From NCBI GenBank assembly GCA_030628905.1, contig DAOVQB010000090.1, positions 1-17,169 on the forward strand: a stretch of 17,169 nt of DNA, in the 5' to 3' direction. Under the pieces are notes generated by a model, which saw only the letters and a list, made by a program, of their open reading frames with translations, was not told the DNA's origin and did no database searches. The position numbers and the translations under genes are program-made. Positions 16,149 to 17,169 of the stretch are shown in pieces (within the stretch, counting starts at the first letter, position 1; each line of letters starts with the position of its first letter). This DNA comes from DAOVQB01 sp023128935. Its GTDB lineage: Bacteria > Eisenbacteria > RBG-16-71-46 > CAIMUX01 > WJJG01.

Positions 16149-16649
16149 ATGGAAGGCACCAACCGACAGATGTCCAGACATTGCACCGGCGTGACGCTGG
16201 TGGAGCTGTTGATCCTCGTGGCTGTGGTCGCGGTGCTTGCCGGCACCGCGATTTCGCTTCTCTCCGGGGGTCACCTTGAGACCGCAGGCGAGGATGCGGC
16301 CCACCGATTGGCGACTGACTTGGCATTCGCGCAGGCCAATGCAATCGCCAACCGGTCGGAACGCCTCGTCATCTTCTCTGCAGTAGAGGGGAGCTATAGC
16401 GTTTGCTCCGCAGGGGGCACACCGCTCACCCATCCGGTGACAAAGAAGCCGTTCTTGGTGGAGCTAACTGGCCTGTACCGTGGCGCCAATGTTGCGATCC
16501 AGACAGCTAATTTCGGCGGAAGCGACACCCTGCGTATTGGCGTCGACGGGATTCCCGTCTCCGGGGGAAAGGTTATGCTCTATGCGGGCGGAACTACGTG
16601 GCAGATTGCCGTGGCGGACGGCACCGGGCACATCAGCATCTCCGGATAG
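16149..16649 (+). CDS. GspH-like pseudopilin (minor pilin)
   Basis: A 166-residue prepilin-type protein. The leader ends at Gly14, with the mature N-terminus VTLVELLILVAVVAVLAGTAI carrying the conserved Glu. The soluble part after the helix resembles GspH/FimT: HRLATDLAFAQANAIANRSERLVIF followed by a beta-rich C-terminus. It likely forms part of the pilus or pseudopilus tip. Two starts are possible: ATG 16149 (weak site) or ATG 16170, which would give a more usual 7-residue leader MSRHCTG. The end of this gene is duplicated in tandem into the following junction. Confidence 0.82.
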   Translation: MEGTNRQMSRHCTGVTLVELLILVAVVAVLAGTAISLLSGGHLETAGEDAAHRLATDLAFAQANAIANRSERLVIFSAVEGSYSVCSAGGTPLTHPVTKKPFLVELTGLYRGANVAIQTANFGGSDTLRIGVDGIPVSGGKVMLYAGGTTWQIAVADGTGHISISG

Positions 16650-16739
16650 CCGCTGTGCAAGAAACCCGGCATGGCCGTGGCACACCGCACCGGGCACATC
16701 AGCATCTCCCCACAAGCAGTGTGCAGAGAACCCGGCATG
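16608..16739 (+). repeat. 66-base tandem duplication across the junction of two pseudopilin genes
   Basis: Unit 1 (16608-16673) holds the last codons and stop of the GspH-like gene plus CCCGGCATG. Unit 2 (16674-16739) follows directly. They agree at 53 of 66 positions with no gap, sharing the block CACCGGGCACATCAGCATCTCC and the terminal CCCGGCATG. Unit 2 lacks the stop because the codon region has changed. The length is 22 codons, so frame is kept. Confidence 0.9.
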
Positions 16740-17169
16740 CAACTGCTCTCGCGGCTTCACGCTGGTGGAGGTTATGATTGCCAGCGCCATCGCCGCTCTG
16801 CTTGCCATTGCGATGGTGAACGTGTTCTCAAACGCCTTTGATCTCTCTCAAATGGTTCGCCGGGGCGAGGGCATCCGACGGGATGCTCAACTTGCAGTGA
16901 GCCTGCTTCACCGCGACATAAGCTGCGCCAAACAACTCCTGGCAGTCTCCCCCACCTGCCTCGATCTGCTCAGCGCCGATGGGGATCTGATCCGTTACAA
17001 ATGGAGCGGTGCGAGTTCGGACTCCCTCTGCCGGCAGGTCAACGGGGGCGCATTGCGCGCGGTCGCTGCAGATGTCGATACGCTCTGCTTCAACCTCTAC
17101 ACGGTTTCGCGGTCCTATACCTCCGAGAAATGCCTCCCCGACACGCTCGAGAAGATCGTCGTGAAATTC
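16737..17169 (+). pseudogene. Third prepilin-type protein, start disrupted, cut by window end
   Basis: A frame beginning RGFTLVEVMIASAIAALLAIAMV at 16750 is a clear prepilin N-terminus of the GspI/GspJ or PilV/PilW kind. It continues open to the window edge (for example LLHRDISCAKQLL, and CFNLYTV), so it is 3' partial. The nearby ATG at 16737 reads MQLLS and then runs out of frame by one base into RLHAGGG. Restoring a CG dinucleotide in CTCTCGCGG would give MQLLSRGFTLVEV, a textbook leader. Without it the only in-frame starts are a TTG at 16606 and an ATG at 16582, inside the preceding gene and giving an unusually long leader. It may be a frameshifted gene, a sequencing error, or a gene with an unusual start. 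The mature region itself shows no damage. Confidence 0.75.

Overview
The window looks like a GC-rich chromosomal segment from a Gram-negative (diderm) bacterium. Supporting features are exported proteins with Sec signal peptides, a membrane-anchored anti-sigma factor with a presumed periplasmic domain, and a type IV pilus / type II secretion assembly cluster. The exported cysteine-rich protein style (ACC...C...C tail ending in WGRIK), the C10 protease and the TPR-rich signalling proteins recall uncultured FCB-group or Eisenbacteria/Krumholzibacteriota-like lineages. That placement is an impression from protein style, not a demonstrated taxonomy.

Left part (minus strand, 92-4321). Reading leftward there is a group-IV (ECF) sigma factor, translationally coupled by ATGA to a zinc-finger anti-sigma factor with one membrane span and a C-terminal TPR domain. 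A 357-base gap follows, holding a 14-base perfect palindrome and a weak promoter candidate. Next come a small exported cysteine-rich protein and a C10 (streptopain-type) cysteine protease that ends abruptly a few residues into what looks like a beta-helix domain.

Middle (plus strand, 4539-7904). Divergent from the sigma factor is a 1121-residue protein with a signal peptide, many TPRs and a C-terminal CHAT (caspase-like) protease domain with an intact His/Cys dyad. The sigma factor, the anti-sigma factor with an exposed TPR domain and the exported TPR-CHAT protease form the most provocative unit here. It is a candidate envelope signalling module in which the CHAT protease could cut the anti-sigma factor and free the sigma factor.

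Right part (plus strand, 8207-17169). The genes run in order: membrane histidine kinase, stand-alone receiver, HD-GYP phosphodiesterase, STAS protein, PilB/GspE ATPase, PilC/GspF platform protein, major-pilin/GspG-like protein, GspH-like pseudopilin, and a third pseudopilin cut by the window end. Short gaps and stop/start overlaps at several junctions suggest one or two transcripts. The kinase, receiver and HD-GYP together resemble a split RpfG-type c-di-GMP phosphodiesterase system. The ATPase has two MshEN-type motifs of the kind known to bind c-di-GMP, so the operon may carry its own second-messenger control of pilus assembly.

Two junctions in the pilus cluster carry tandem duplications of the end of the preceding gene: 42-base units after pilB and 66-base units after the gspH-like gene. 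The second lies directly before an apparent frame disruption at the start of the third pseudopilin. A strong hairpin sits upstream of the platform gene. No tRNA, rRNA, CRISPR array, transposase or integrase was recognised.
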